Source: Rhabdaerophilum calidifontis
GTDB taxonomy: Bacteria; Pseudomonadota; Alphaproteobacteria; Rhizobiales; Beijerinckiaceae
Assembly (NCBI RefSeq): GCF_008641065.1
Contig: NZ_VTRS01000003.1
Location: forward strand, 62,001 to 126,000
Reading direction: 5' to 3'
DNA: 64,000 nt
Positions 1 through 8,177 of the stretch are shown here, in pieces. The position numbers were made by a program, and so were the translations under genes. Below the pieces are notes generated by a model. That model was not told where the DNA came from and ran no database searches. It saw only the letters and a program-made list of their open reading frames with translations. Numbering within the stretch: the first letter of the stretch is position 1; each line of letters starts with the position of its first letter.

Positions 1-288
1 AAGCCGCCAGATCTTGCGACTGTCCGTCTCGACCGGCGCGCCGTCGCGCCGGCCGATGCCGAGATCCTCGAGCCGCACGCCCTGCGAGTGCAACATGCGG
101 AAGATGTAATGGTCCGGGACCACGAACAGTTTCGCGGGGTCGGGAAACGGTTCGTTGAGCGCATACCAGGCGGGATCGGTGTGCCCGTGCGGAGAGACGA
201 TCGGAAGATCCTTGACGCTGTCATAGAGCCTGCGGGCGATGGCCCGGACATTGGGGTCGGCGGGGAAGAGCCGGTCGGGATGCAGCAT
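1..288 (-). CDS. uxaC: Glucuronate isomerase, N-terminal part (runs off the left edge)
   Basis: Uronate isomerase interconverts D-glucuronate and D-fructuronate, or galacturonate and tagaturonate, the first cytoplasmic step of hexuronate catabolism. The 96 visible residues begin MLHPDRLFPADP and carry the amidohydrolase-type metal motif SPHGHTDP near residue 33, then an FRMLHSQGV motif typical of the family. The S-P-H-G-H form differs from the D-Y-H-C-H form of the E. coli enzyme and matches the second UxaC branch common in Alphaproteobacteria. It is the last visible gene of a gntR-kduI-kduD-uxaC operon, 16 bases after kduD. The C-terminal part lies outside the window. Confidence 0.88.
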   Translation of the reverse strand, partial: MLHPDRLFPADPNVRAIARRLYDSVKDLPIVSPHGHTDPAWYALNEPFPDPAKLFVVPDHYIFRMLHSQGVRLEDLGIGRRDGAPVETDSRKIWRL

Positions 289-304
289 GGTCTCGTCCTC
301 AAGT

Positions 305-1084
305 TCAGCGCGCGAGCCATCCGCCATCGACGGGCAGCACGATGCCGTGCACATAATCCGAAGCGGAGGAGGCAAGGAAGACCGCCGCGCCGCCGAGATC
401 GCCCGGATCGCCCCAGCGTCCGGCCGGGATGCGCGCCAGGATCGCGGCGTTGCGGTCGGGATCGGCGCGCAGCGCGTCGGTGTTGTTGGTCTCGAAATAG
501 CCCGGCGCGATGGCGTTCACATTGACGCCGCGCCCCGCCCATTCGCAGGCGAGAAGCCGCGTCAGCCCGGCGAGGCCGCTCTTCGCCGCCGTGTAGGAGG
601 CGATGCGGATGCCGCCCTGGAAGGAGAGAAGCGAGGCGATGTTGATGATCTTGCCGCGTCCGCGCGGCACCATCCGCCGCCCCGCCGCCTGCGCGAGGAA
701 GAAGGCGCTCTTGAGATTGACGTCGATCACCGCATCCCAATCCGCCTCGGTGAAATCGAGCGCGTCGGCGCGGCGGATGATCCCCGCGTTGTTGACGAGA
801 ATGTCGAGGCCGCCGCTCCAGCCTTCGGCCTCGGCGACGATCGCGTCGAGCCCGCTGGTCTCGGCGAGATCGGCGCGGATCACGTGGTGCCCGGCGCCGA
901 GCGCGTCGAGAGCGGCGACGGTTTCGTCCATCGGCGAGCGGCCGACCAGCACGAGCCGCGCGCCGGCCCCGCCGAGGGCGAGCGCGATCGCCTGGCCGAG
1001 GCCGGTATTGGCGCCGGTGACGAGCGCGGTCCGCCCCGTAAGGTCGAAGGAAACGGCAGCAGGGGATGCGGCGGAAACGGGCAT
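305..1084 (-). CDS. kduD: 2-dehydro-3-deoxy-D-gluconate 5-dehydrogenase / 2-deoxy-D-gluconate 3-dehydrogenase (SDR)
   Basis: Short-chain dehydrogenase of 259 residues. Its place next to kduI indicates that it reduces 2,5-diketo-3-deoxygluconate to KDG with NAD(P)H, the last step before KDG enters the Entner-Doudoroff pathway. Visible features are the glycine-rich nucleotide motif TGANTGLG near residue 25, the NNAG motif, and the catalytic S and YTAAK residues, with a C-terminal VDGGW as in KduD. The start at 1084 (MPVSAASP) puts the Rossmann strand about 17 residues in; a longer upstream reading would overlap kduI and add unrelated sequence. It starts 8 bases after kduI ends. Confidence 0.85.
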   Translation of the reverse strand: MPVSAASPAAVSFDLTGRTALVTGANTGLGQAIALALGGAGARLVLVGRSPMDETVAALDALGAGHHVIRADLAETSGLDAIVAEAEGWSGGLDILVNNAGIIRRADALDFTEADWDAVIDVNLKSAFFLAQAAGRRMVPRGRGKIINIASLLSFQGGIRIASYTAAKSGLAGLTRLLACEWAGRGVNVNAIAPGYFETNNTDALRADPDRNAAILARIPAGRWGDPGDLGGAAVFLASSASDYVHGIVLPVDGGWLAR

Positions 1085-1092
1085 CGCCGGCC

Positions 1093-1941
1093 TCAGCGCA
1101 AGCGCGGGACGGGCACGCCGTCCATGTCGGTGAAAGCCTGGTTGTCGCCGGCCATCGACCAGATGAACGCATAGGCCCCCGTGCCGCAGCCGCAATGGAT
1201 CGACCAGGGCGGGGAGAGAACGGCCTCCTGGTTGCGCACCACGAGATGGCGGGTCGCCTCCGGCCGCCCCATCATGTGGAACACCGCCTGCCCCTCGGCG
1301 AGCTGGTAATAGAGATAGGCCTCCATCCGCCGGTCATGGGTATGCGGCGGCATCGTGTTCCAGACATTGCCGTTTTCGAGCGCCGTGCGGCCCATGACGA
1401 TCTGGCAGGTGGGAAAGGCGTCCGGGTGCATGTACTTGGTCAGCACGCGGCGGTTTGCCGCCGCCTCGGTGCCGAGCCGGTCGCCCGCGAGTTCCGCGGC
1501 GCCGAGCCGGCGGGCGGGATAAGCCGCATGCGCGGGGGCGGAATTGGCGTAGAACAGCGCCGGATTGCCGGCCGAGGCGCTCAGGAACCGGACATTCTCG
1601 GTGCCGGCGGGCAGGTAGAGCGCGTCATTGGCGTCGAGATCGTATATCTCCCCGCCGGCCTCGACCCGGCCGGGCCCGCCGATATTGAAGATGCCGATTT
1701 CGCGCCGCGCGAGCAGATGCGGCGCCTTGACGAGATCCGCGAGTTCGGCGCCGAGCGCGATCGGGCTGGTGTCCGGCATGATTCCGAGCAGGATCATCCG
1801 GTCATAATGCGTGTAGACGGCCTTGAGCGCGCCGGGCCGGAACAGGTCCGTGACGAGGAAATGCCGGCGCAGCTCTTCGGTGCCGAAGGTTTCCGCCTGT
1901 TCGGGGTGCACGGCGTGGCGGATCTCGATATCGATCGACAT
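1093..1941 (-). CDS. kduI: 5-dehydro-4-deoxy-D-glucuronate isomerase
   Basis: Isomerises 5-keto-4-deoxyuronate, formed from unsaturated uronides or by uronate side reactions, to 2,5-diketo-3-deoxygluconate for KduD. The 282-residue cupin protein is close to the usual 278. Zinc ligands are visible as PPHTHDRRMEA (His200, His202, Glu207) and WSIHCG (His249), matching the E. coli set with a small offset. The start MSIDIEIRHA at 1941 aligns with the family. It follows the gntR gene by 20 bases and precedes kduD by 8, so the three genes are probably one transcript. Confidence 0.92.
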   Translation of the reverse strand: MSIDIEIRHAVHPEQAETFGTEELRRHFLVTDLFRPGALKAVYTHYDRMILLGIMPDTSPIALGAELADLVKAPHLLARREIGIFNIGGPGRVEAGGEIYDLDANDALYLPAGTENVRFLSASAGNPALFYANSAPAHAAYPARRLGAAELAGDRLGTEAAANRRVLTKYMHPDAFPTCQIVMGRTALENGNVWNTMPPHTHDRRMEAYLYYQLAEGQAVFHMMGRPEATRHLVVRNQEAVLSPPWSIHCGCGTGAYAFIWSMAGDNQAFTDMDGVPVPRLR

Positions 1942-1961
1942 GGGATGTCCTGGGGCTGGGG

Positions 1962-2651
1962 TTATTCGAAATAATCGCTGCGTTCGGCGAGAACGCGCGG
2001 GAGATCGCGCAGGATCTCGACAAGATGCGTGCGCATCGCCCGGTCCGCGCGCTCGGGGTCGCGCGCATCGATCGCCGCGACGATCGCGCGATGCTGCTGG
2101 ACGAGGACGCGCATCGATTCCCGGTCCTGCAAGGTCAGGTGCCGGACCCGGTCCATATGGACCTTCACGTCGAGCACCATCTGCCAGATCATGTCGCAAT
2201 CGACCCCGGAGGCGAGGGCGCCGTGGAATTGCGTGTCCGCGGCGGTGATCGTCAGGTGATCGCCCTCTGCGGCGGCGCGCGCCTGCGTTTCGAGGATGGA
2301 ATCGATCGAGGCGCGGATCATCGGATCGAACCGCTCGCAGGCCCGCGCGACCACCGCCGTCTCCAGCGCCTCGCGCGCGATGATGACCTGCTTCATGTGC
2401 CGCGTCGAAATCCGCGTCACGAGCGTGCCGCGCTGCGGCAGGACCTGGACAAGGCCGATCCGGCTCAGCGAGATCAGCGCCTCACGCACCGGCTGACGCG
2501 AGACATTGTAGCGGCTCGCGATCTCGCCCTCCGAAAGCCGTGTTCCGGGCGGGAATTCGAGCCGCACGATCGCCTGGCGCAATTCCTCCGTCACCACGCG
2601 CGTGGCGCTCGGCATGCGGATCGGGATCGGGGCGGCGAGGGGGGCTTGCAT
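1962..2651 (-). CDS. GntR-family regulator with FCD domain, hexuronate cluster
   Basis: Transcription regulator of 229 residues: an N-terminal winged helix-turn-helix (about residues 15-80, with SRQPVREAL as the recognition region) and a C-terminal FCD domain (about 95-220) with metal-ligand residues in DTQFH and QQHRAI contexts. FadR/FCD members bind acids such as uronates and lose DNA affinity. It is the first gene of the kdu/uxa operon and divergent from the TRAP and hydratase genes. I infer that it controls both directions through the repeats at 2664-2717. The exact name (UxuR, ExuR or KdgR-like) cannot be fixed from sequence alone. Confidence 0.85.
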   Translation of the reverse strand: MQAPLAAPIPIRMPSATRVVTEELRQAIVRLEFPPGTRLSEGEIASRYNVSRQPVREALISLSRIGLVQVLPQRGTLVTRISTRHMKQVIIAREALETAVVARACERFDPMIRASIDSILETQARAAAEGDHLTITAADTQFHGALASGVDCDMIWQMVLDVKVHMDRVRHLTLQDRESMRVLVQQHRAIVAAIDARDPERADRAMRTHLVEILRDLPRVLAERSDYFE

Positions 2652-2663
2652 CGGTTGCTTGCT

Positions 2664-2717
2664 TTGGCTCTTGATCTACCATACAAGTCCATACTAACAA
2701 TTGGCAAGATGAGCCAA
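2664..2717. promoter_or_regulatory. Candidate GntR operator region and kdu promoter in the divergent intergenic space
   Basis: Three overlapping signals lie here. TTGGCTC (2664-2670) and GAGCCAA (2711-2717) form an inverted repeat centred at about 2690. Between them, CCATAC occurs twice (2679-2684 and 2689-2694), exactly 10 bases apart. On the minus strand a promoter-like TTGTTA-N16-TAGATC (2700 to 2673) has these two repeats filling its spacer. A repressor bound there would block transcription of gntR-kduI-kduD-uxaC. The sequence elements are directly visible; the function is inferred. Confidence 0.45.
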
Positions 2718-2813
2718 GCGCGATATCGGGTCAACCCCGCGCATCGCGGAACGACAAGATCAGGCCGGGGCAGCCGGCGCGAAGCGGGCCGGACCCGCGA
2801 GGGATGGAAGGGC

Positions 2814-3653
2814 ATGCGGGGGACCCCCTCACCGGAAGCCGAGGCGATCGCGGGCGCGTTCCGGCGGTCACGCCGCGCCGCCGCGCCGCTCGGCGAATTC
2901 CCCGGCACGCTGCCCGGCAGCCTCCGCGAGGCCTATGCGGTGCAGGACGCTGCGATCGCCGGCTGGGATGACAGGGTCATCGGCTGGAAGGTTGCGGGGA
3001 TCGCGCCGGAATGGCGGCAACGCCTCGGCGCCGAGCGGCTGGCAGGGCCTGTCTTCGCGCGCAACCTGCATGATGTGCGCTCCGGTGCCGCGTTGGCCTT
3101 TCCGGTCTTCGAGGGCGGGTTCGCCGCTGTCGAGGCCGAATTCGTGATCCGGATCGGCCGGGTGATCGCGCCGGAAGAAGCATCGGACCCCGCGCGGCTG
3201 CGCGATGCGGTGGCGGCCCTGCATGCCGGGGCGGAACTCGCCGGCAGCCCCTTCGCCGCGATCAACGATCTCGGCCCATGCTCGGTGATCAGCGATTTCG
3301 GCAACAACAACGGCATCGTTCTCGGTCCCGAGATCCCCGGCTGGACGACGATGCCGCTCGAGGCGCTGGTGACGCGGAGCTTCGTCAATGCTTCACTGGC
3401 GGGGGCGGGCGACGCCGCGCGGCTCGCCGGCGGACCGCTCGGCGCGCTCGCCTTTCTGGTCGCGCATCTCGCGACGCGCAGCCGCGGCCTCGGCCCCGGC
3501 GATCTGGTCTCGACCGGCCAGACCACCGGCATCCACGCCGTGCGCGCCGGCGACGAAGTCGCGTTCGAATTCACGCCGGACCTGCGGTTCGGCGCGAAAG
3601 CCGTGGCCGCGACGGCTGCGGCGCATCCTGCCATCGATGGAATGACGGGGTGA
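2814..3653 (+). CDS. 2-keto-4-pentenoate hydratase / fumarylacetoacetase-superfamily protein
   Basis: Protein of 279 residues resembling MhpD/DmpE-type 2-keto-4-pentenoate hydratases: an N-terminal helical part (SLREAYAVQD), a VIGWKV segment, and the acidic metal-site region VEAEFVIRI followed by HAGAEL. These enzymes add or remove water on 2-keto acids with a divalent metal. It sits between the divergent gntR and the dctPQM genes, so it may act on a sugar-derived 2-keto-3-deoxy acid rather than on an aromatic-cleavage product. ATG at 2814 is preceded by GGAAGGG. No aromatic catabolism gene is nearby. Confidence 0.75.
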   Translation: MRGTPSPEAEAIAGAFRRSRRAAAPLGEFPGTLPGSLREAYAVQDAAIAGWDDRVIGWKVAGIAPEWRQRLGAERLAGPVFARNLHDVRSGAALAFPVFEGGFAAVEAEFVIRIGRVIAPEEASDPARLRDAVAALHAGAELAGSPFAAINDLGPCSVISDFGNNNGIVLGPEIPGWTTMPLEALVTRSFVNASLAGAGDAARLAGGPLGALAFLVAHLATRSRGLGPGDLVSTGQTTGIHAVRAGDEVAFEFTPDLRFGAKAVAATAAAHPAIDGMTG

Positions 3654-3682
3654 GAAGGCCCCGCAAGAAGGAGGAACGATCC

Positions 3683-4678
3683 ATGGCGAAATTCGCGACC
3701 CTGACCCGCCGGCTCGCCGCCGGCGCCGCCCTCGCGGCGGTCCTGGCATTCGGCGCCGGTTCGGCATCGGCCCAGGTGACGCTGCGCTCGACCGACATCC
3801 ATCCCGACGGCTATCCGACCGTCGAGGCGGTGAAGTTCATGGGCAAGCTCATCGAGCAACGCACCAATGGCCGCATCAAGATCAATGTCTTCCACTCCGC
3901 CCAGCTCGGCCAGGAGAAGGACACGATCGAGCAGACGCGCTTCGGCGTGATCGACATGAACCGCATCAACATGGCGCCGTTCAACAACCTGATCCCGGCG
4001 ACCAACGTGCCCTCGCTGCCCTTCATCTTCCGCTCGGTCGCGCACATGCGCAAGGTGATGGACGGCCTGATCGGGGATTCGATCCTCAAGGAATTCGAGA
4101 AGCACGATCTCGTCGGCCTTGCCTTCTACGATTCCGGCGCGCGCTCCTTCTACAATTCGAAGCAGCCGATCAACACGCCCGCCGACATGAAGGGCATGAA
4201 GATCCGTGTCCAGCAATCGGACATGTTCATCAGCCTCGTCTCGGCGCTCGGCGCCAACGCGACGCCGATGAATTTCGGCGAGGTCTATTCAGGCCTTCAG
4301 ACGAAGCTGATCGATGGCGCCGAGAACAATTGGCCGTCCTTTGAATCGACCAAGCATTTCGAGGTCGCCAAGTTCTACTCGCTCACCGAGCATTCGCTCT
4401 CTCCGGAAGTGCTGGTGATGTCGAAGAAGAGCTTCGACAAGCTGAGCCCGGCCGATCAGGCGATCGTCAAGGCCGCCGCCAAGGAGAGCGTGGCCGAGAT
4501 GCGCAAGCTCTGGGATGCGCGCGAGAAGGCCTCGGAGGCCAAGGTCCGCGCCGGAGGCGCCGTGATCAACACGGTCGAGAAGCAACCCTTCATCGATGCG
4601 ATGAAGCCGGTCTACGAGAAATTCGTGAAGGACCAGGCGCTGAAGGATCTCGTCGCCAAGATTCAGGCCGAGAAGTAA
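3683..4678 (+). CDS. dctP: TRAP transporter substrate-binding protein, DctP family
   Basis: Periplasmic binding protein of 331 residues. It has a Sec signal peptide with cleavage after ASA (about residue 30), the central arginine-containing segment GMKIRVQQSDMF that normally clamps the substrate carboxylate, and the DGAENNWPSFES segment of the family. ATG at 3683 follows AAGGAGGA. It is the first gene of a dctP-dctQ-dctM set. Linkage to uxaC/kduI suggests a hexuronate or related acid as substrate. A strong hairpin with a T-tract follows it. Confidence 0.9.
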   Translation: MAKFATLTRRLAAGAALAAVLAFGAGSASAQVTLRSTDIHPDGYPTVEAVKFMGKLIEQRTNGRIKINVFHSAQLGQEKDTIEQTRFGVIDMNRINMAPFNNLIPATNVPSLPFIFRSVAHMRKVMDGLIGDSILKEFEKHDLVGLAFYDSGARSFYNSKQPINTPADMKGMKIRVQQSDMFISLVSALGANATPMNFGEVYSGLQTKLIDGAENNWPSFESTKHFEVAKFYSLTEHSLSPEVLVMSKKSFDKLSPADQAIVKAAAKESVAEMRKLWDAREKASEAKVRAGGAVINTVEKQPFIDAMKPVYEKFVKDQALKDLVAKIQAEK

Positions 4679-4689
4679 GGCCCGACTCG

Positions 4690-4720
4690 GCGGCGGCGGG
4701 CGGGCCCGCCGCCGCTTTTT
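4690..4720 (+). terminator. Intercistronic terminator or attenuator between dctP and dctQ
   Basis: An 11-bp perfect GC stem (4690-4700 with 4705-4715), a CGGG loop and five T residues form a textbook intrinsic terminator 11 bases after the dctP stop. Since dctQ follows without a clear new promoter, partial read-through is likely. This would give more binding protein than permease. Confidence 0.85.
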
Positions 4721-4748
4721 CTCTTGCTTCCGACGAACGAGGATTGCC

Positions 4749-5243
4749 GTGAAGGCCCTGCTCCGTTCCCTGTCCCGCCGCACGGCCGAAGCGGCGATCA
4801 TCCTCTCGGCCGCGGGGCTGGTGGGGATGACGCTCGCCGTGGCCTGGCAGGTCTTCGGCCGCTATGTGCTCAACGACAGCCCCACCTGGACCGAGCCGCT
4901 TTCGATCCAGCTCATGGGCTGGTTCATCCTGCTCGGCTCGGCCGTGGGCGTGCGCGACAATTACCATCTCGGCTTCGATGTGCTGCGTGATGTCTCGCCG
5001 CCCACCATCGCGCGGATCATGGCCTTCATCTCGATGGCGGCGGTATTGGGTTTCGGGATCGCGATGGCGATCTACGGGCTGCAGCTCGTGATCGGCACCT
5101 GGACCGCGACGCTGCCGGTGCTCGGCTGGCCGGGCGGGATCGATTTCCTGCCGCTCGTCTTCGGCGGTGTTCTGCTCGCCTTCTTCTCGATCGAGCAGCT
5201 CTGGCTGATCCTTGCGGACGAAACGATCGAGGATGCGCGATGA
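4749..5243 (+). CDS. dctQ: TRAP transporter small permease, DctQ family
   Basis: Inner-membrane protein of 164 residues with four hydrophobic segments (about 15-37, 52-70, 92-112, 128-150). The VAWQVFGRYVLNDSPTWTEPL region after the first segment is characteristic of DctQ. The start is GTG at 4749, where similarity to the family begins. Its last codon overlaps dctM in an ATGA at 5240-5243, indicating translational coupling. Confidence 0.88.
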   Translation: MKALLRSLSRRTAEAAIILSAAGLVGMTLAVAWQVFGRYVLNDSPTWTEPLSIQLMGWFILLGSAVGVRDNYHLGFDVLRDVSPPTIARIMAFISMAAVLGFGIAMAIYGLQLVIGTWTATLPVLGWPGGIDFLPLVFGGVLLAFFSIEQLWLILADETIEDAR

Positions 5244-6526
5244 CCCCCGAATTGCTGATCCTGTTCGGCACCTTCGTGGTGCTGCTGCTGATCGGGACGC
5301 CGATCGCGTTCTGCCTGGGAATCTCCTCGCTCCTCACCGTGCTCTACATGGGCATGCCGCCGCTGATCGTGTTCCAGCGGCTCAATGCCGGCATTTCCGC
5401 CTTCGCGCTCATGGCGATCCCGTTCTTCATCTTCGCCGGGGATCTGATGATCCGCGGCGGCATCGCGGAGCGGCTGGTGCGGTTCGCCGGCTCGCTGTTC
5501 GGCCACATGCATGGCGGCCTCGGCCAGGTGAACATCGCCGCCTCGACGCTGTTCGGCGGGATTTCCGGCTCGGCGGTGGCCGATGCCTCGGCGATCGGCG
5601 GGCTGATGATCCCGCAGATGGAGAAGCGCGGCTACGATCGCTCGTTCTCCGTCAGCCTCACGGCGGTCTCGGCGGTGATCGCCCTGCTGATCCCGCCCTC
5701 GCACAACATGATCATCTATTCGCTGTCGGCGGGCGGCTCGATCTCGATCGCCGATCTGTTCACGGCGGGAATCCTGCCGGGTCTGCTGCTGGCCGCGGCG
5801 CTGATGGTGACGACATGGTGGATGGCGCGCCGGCGCGGCTACCACGGCGACCCCTTTCCCGGCTGGCGGATGGTGGCGGTCTACGCCGTGGCGGCGATTC
5901 CCGGCATCATCCTGATCGCGATCATCTTCGGCGGGGTCCGTTCCGGCGTCTTCACGGCCACGGAAAGCTCCTGCGTGGCGGCGGTCTATGCCTTCCTCGT
6001 CGCGGTTCTCGTCTATCGCGGCATGGACTGGAACGGCTTCCTCGAAGCGACCTACGGCGCGGTGCGGACGACGGCGATGGTGCTGCTGGTCATCGGCTGC
6101 GCTGCCTCGTTCGGCTGGCTTCTGGCGCTGTTCCAGGTTCCGGCGGCCATGGTCGCCTTCATGAAGTCGATCTCTGACAACCCGATCGTCGTCTTCCTGC
6201 TGATCAACCTGCTGCTGCTCTTCCTCGGCACCTTCATGGACATGTCGCCGCTGATCATCATCACCACGCCGATCTTCCTGCCGGTGGTGACCGCCTTCGG
6301 CATGGATCCGGTGCATTTCGGCGCGATCCTGATCCTTAATCTCGGGATCGGCCTGTGCACGCCGCCGGTCGGCGCGGTGCTGTTCGTCTCCTGCGCCATC
6401 GGCCGGATCTCGATCTGGGACGCGATGCGGACGATCTGGCCGTTCTACGGCGCGGCCTTCGCGGTGCTGATGCTCGTCACCTACGTTCCGGCGATCTCGC
6501 TCTGGCTGCCGGCAATGTTCAAGTAA
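5240..6526 (+). CDS. dctM: TRAP transporter large permease, DctM family
   Basis: Protein of 428 residues with about twelve membrane segments, the Na+-coupled translocation subunit of the TRAP system. Family motifs are visible: PFFIFAGDLM, GGISGSAVADASAIG, and the discontinuous-helix region LIPPSHNMIIYS. It forms the membrane complex with DctQ and receives substrate from DctP. The gene ends 68 bases from the convergent matB. Confidence 0.93.
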   Translation: MTPELLILFGTFVVLLLIGTPIAFCLGISSLLTVLYMGMPPLIVFQRLNAGISAFALMAIPFFIFAGDLMIRGGIAERLVRFAGSLFGHMHGGLGQVNIAASTLFGGISGSAVADASAIGGLMIPQMEKRGYDRSFSVSLTAVSAVIALLIPPSHNMIIYSLSAGGSISIADLFTAGILPGLLLAAALMVTTWWMARRRGYHGDPFPGWRMVAVYAVAAIPGIILIAIIFGGVRSGVFTATESSCVAAVYAFLVAVLVYRGMDWNGFLEATYGAVRTTAMVLLVIGCAASFGWLLALFQVPAAMVAFMKSISDNPIVVFLLINLLLLFLGTFMDMSPLIIITTPIFLPVVTAFGMDPVHFGAILILNLGIGLCTPPVGAVLFVSCAIGRISIWDAMRTIWPFYGAAFAVLMLVTYVPAISLWLPAMFK

Positions 6527-6594
6527 ACGCGGCACCGGCATGCGCGCGGACCGCAGCCCGGCCCGCGCGCCCGACGGACGCGGCCGTGGAGAGA

Positions 6595-8136
6595 TCAGCG
6601 GGCGTAAAGATCCTTGTAGGTCTCGCGCAGCACGTTCTTCTGGACCTTGCCCATGCTGTTGCGCGGCAGTTCCGGCACCAGGATGACGCGTTTGGGCAGC
6701 TTGAATTTCGCAAGCCGCGCCTCGAGCGCCGCCAGGATCGCGGCCTCGCTCGGGCTCGCGCCCTTCGCCGGCACCACCACGGCGGTCACGCCCTCGCCGA
6801 AATCCTTGTGGGGCAGACCGATCACCGCGCTTTCGCCGATGCCCGGCAGCGCGTCGATCTCGCCCTCGATCTCCTTGGGATAGACATTGTAGCCGCCGGT
6901 GATGATCAGGTCCTTGCCGCGGCCGACGATGTGGACATAGCCGCGCGCATCGATCTTGCCGAGATCGCCGGTGATGAAGAAGCCGTCGGCGCGGAACTCG
7001 GCCGCCGTCTTCTCCGGGTTGCGCCAATAGCCCTTGAAGACATTCGGGCCCCGCACCTCGATCATGCCGATCTCCTCGGGCGCGAGCGGCGAGCCGGTCT
7101 CCGGCTCGGTAACGCGCAGCGCCGTGCCCGGGAGCGGGAAGCCCACCGTGCCGGCGATCCGCTCGCCGTCATAGGGGTTCGAGGTGTTCATGTTGGTTTC
7201 GGTCATGCCGTAGCGTTCGAGGATCGCGTGGCCGGTGCGGGCGCGGAAGGCGCGATGGGTCTCGGCGAGGAGCGGCGCCGAGCCGGAGATGAAGAGCCGC
7301 ATATGCGCCGTCGCCTTAGCGTCGAGGCCGGGATGGTCGAGCAGACGCACATAGAAGGTCGGCACGCCCATCAGGCAGGTTGCGGCGGGGAGGGCGGCGA
7401 TCACCGCGTCGGCGTCGAATTTCGGCTGGAGGATCATCGCGGCACCGGAGAACAGGATCACGTTGGTCGCGACGAAGAGCCCGTGGGTATGGAAGATCGG
7501 CAGGGCGTGGATGAGCACATCCGCCTTGGTGAAGCGCCAGGTCTCGACCAGAACCCGCGCGTTCGAGGCGAGGTTCTCATGGGTGAGCATCGCCCCCTTC
7601 GAGCGGCCGGTCGTGCCGGAGGTGTAGAGGATCGCGGCGAGATCGTCGGGCGCGCGCGCGACATCCGCGAAGTCCGGTGAGGCTGCAAGCGCACGATCGG
7701 AGAGCGTGCCCGCCGCGCCGTCCGGCGATGCCGGGGCACCGAGCGTTTCGAGCCGCGCGCCGGCCTCGCGCGCCACCGGCGCGAGCGCCTCGGCGCGACC
7801 CGGATCGCAGACGAACACCGCCGGTTCGGCATCGCCGAGGAAATAGGCGATCTCGGCCGGGGTATAGGCGGTGTTGAGCGGCAGGAACACCGCGCCGGCC
7901 CGGACCGCGCCGAGATAGAGCATCAGGGCCTCGATGCTCTTCTCCACCTGCACCGCGACCCGGTCGCCCGGTTTCACGCCGAGCGCGACCAGCGCCGCGG
8001 CGAACCGCGCCGAGACGGCCTCGACATCAGCATAACGATAGAGCCGCCCGTCCGGCAGATACGCGAAGGGCGCGTCGGGCGCCGGCATCCGGGCGCGGAT
8101 CTCGGCGAAGAGGTGGTTGCGGGCGCTGCTGGTCAT
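6595..8136 (-). CDS. matB: Malonyl-CoA synthetase
   Basis: Acyl-CoA synthetase of 513 residues that activates malonate with ATP and CoA. The ANL-superfamily motifs are complete: YTSGTTGRSKG (171-181), HTHG (216-219), RYGMTE (308-313), ITGDLGK near 389 and the catalytic lysine in NSMGK (Lys497). Family relatives such as MatB carry the same HTHG element. Start is MTSSARNHLF at 8136. It lies downstream of matA on the same strand with a 41-base gap, which together makes a malonate-to-acetyl-CoA pathway. Confidence 0.92.
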   Translation of the reverse strand: MTSSARNHLFAEIRARMPAPDAPFAYLPDGRLYRYADVEAVSARFAAALVALGVKPGDRVAVQVEKSIEALMLYLGAVRAGAVFLPLNTAYTPAEIAYFLGDAEPAVFVCDPGRAEALAPVAREAGARLETLGAPASPDGAAGTLSDRALAASPDFADVARAPDDLAAILYTSGTTGRSKGAMLTHENLASNARVLVETWRFTKADVLIHALPIFHTHGLFVATNVILFSGAAMILQPKFDADAVIAALPAATCLMGVPTFYVRLLDHPGLDAKATAHMRLFISGSAPLLAETHRAFRARTGHAILERYGMTETNMNTSNPYDGERIAGTVGFPLPGTALRVTEPETGSPLAPEEIGMIEVRGPNVFKGYWRNPEKTAAEFRADGFFITGDLGKIDARGYVHIVGRGKDLIITGGYNVYPKEIEGEIDALPGIGESAVIGLPHKDFGEGVTAVVVPAKGASPSEAAILAALEARLAKFKLPKRVILVPELPRNSMGKVQKNVLRETYKDLYAR

Positions 8137-8177
8137 GGGTTTCGGGCTCGGCGGGGCGGGAAGCAGGCGGACTGGAA

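Noticed and set aside
5072-7027. A 651-codon minus-strand open frame opposite dctQ and dctM
   Set aside because: Its first part is an alternative frame of matB and the rest is a charged low-complexity translation antisense to clear membrane-protein genes.
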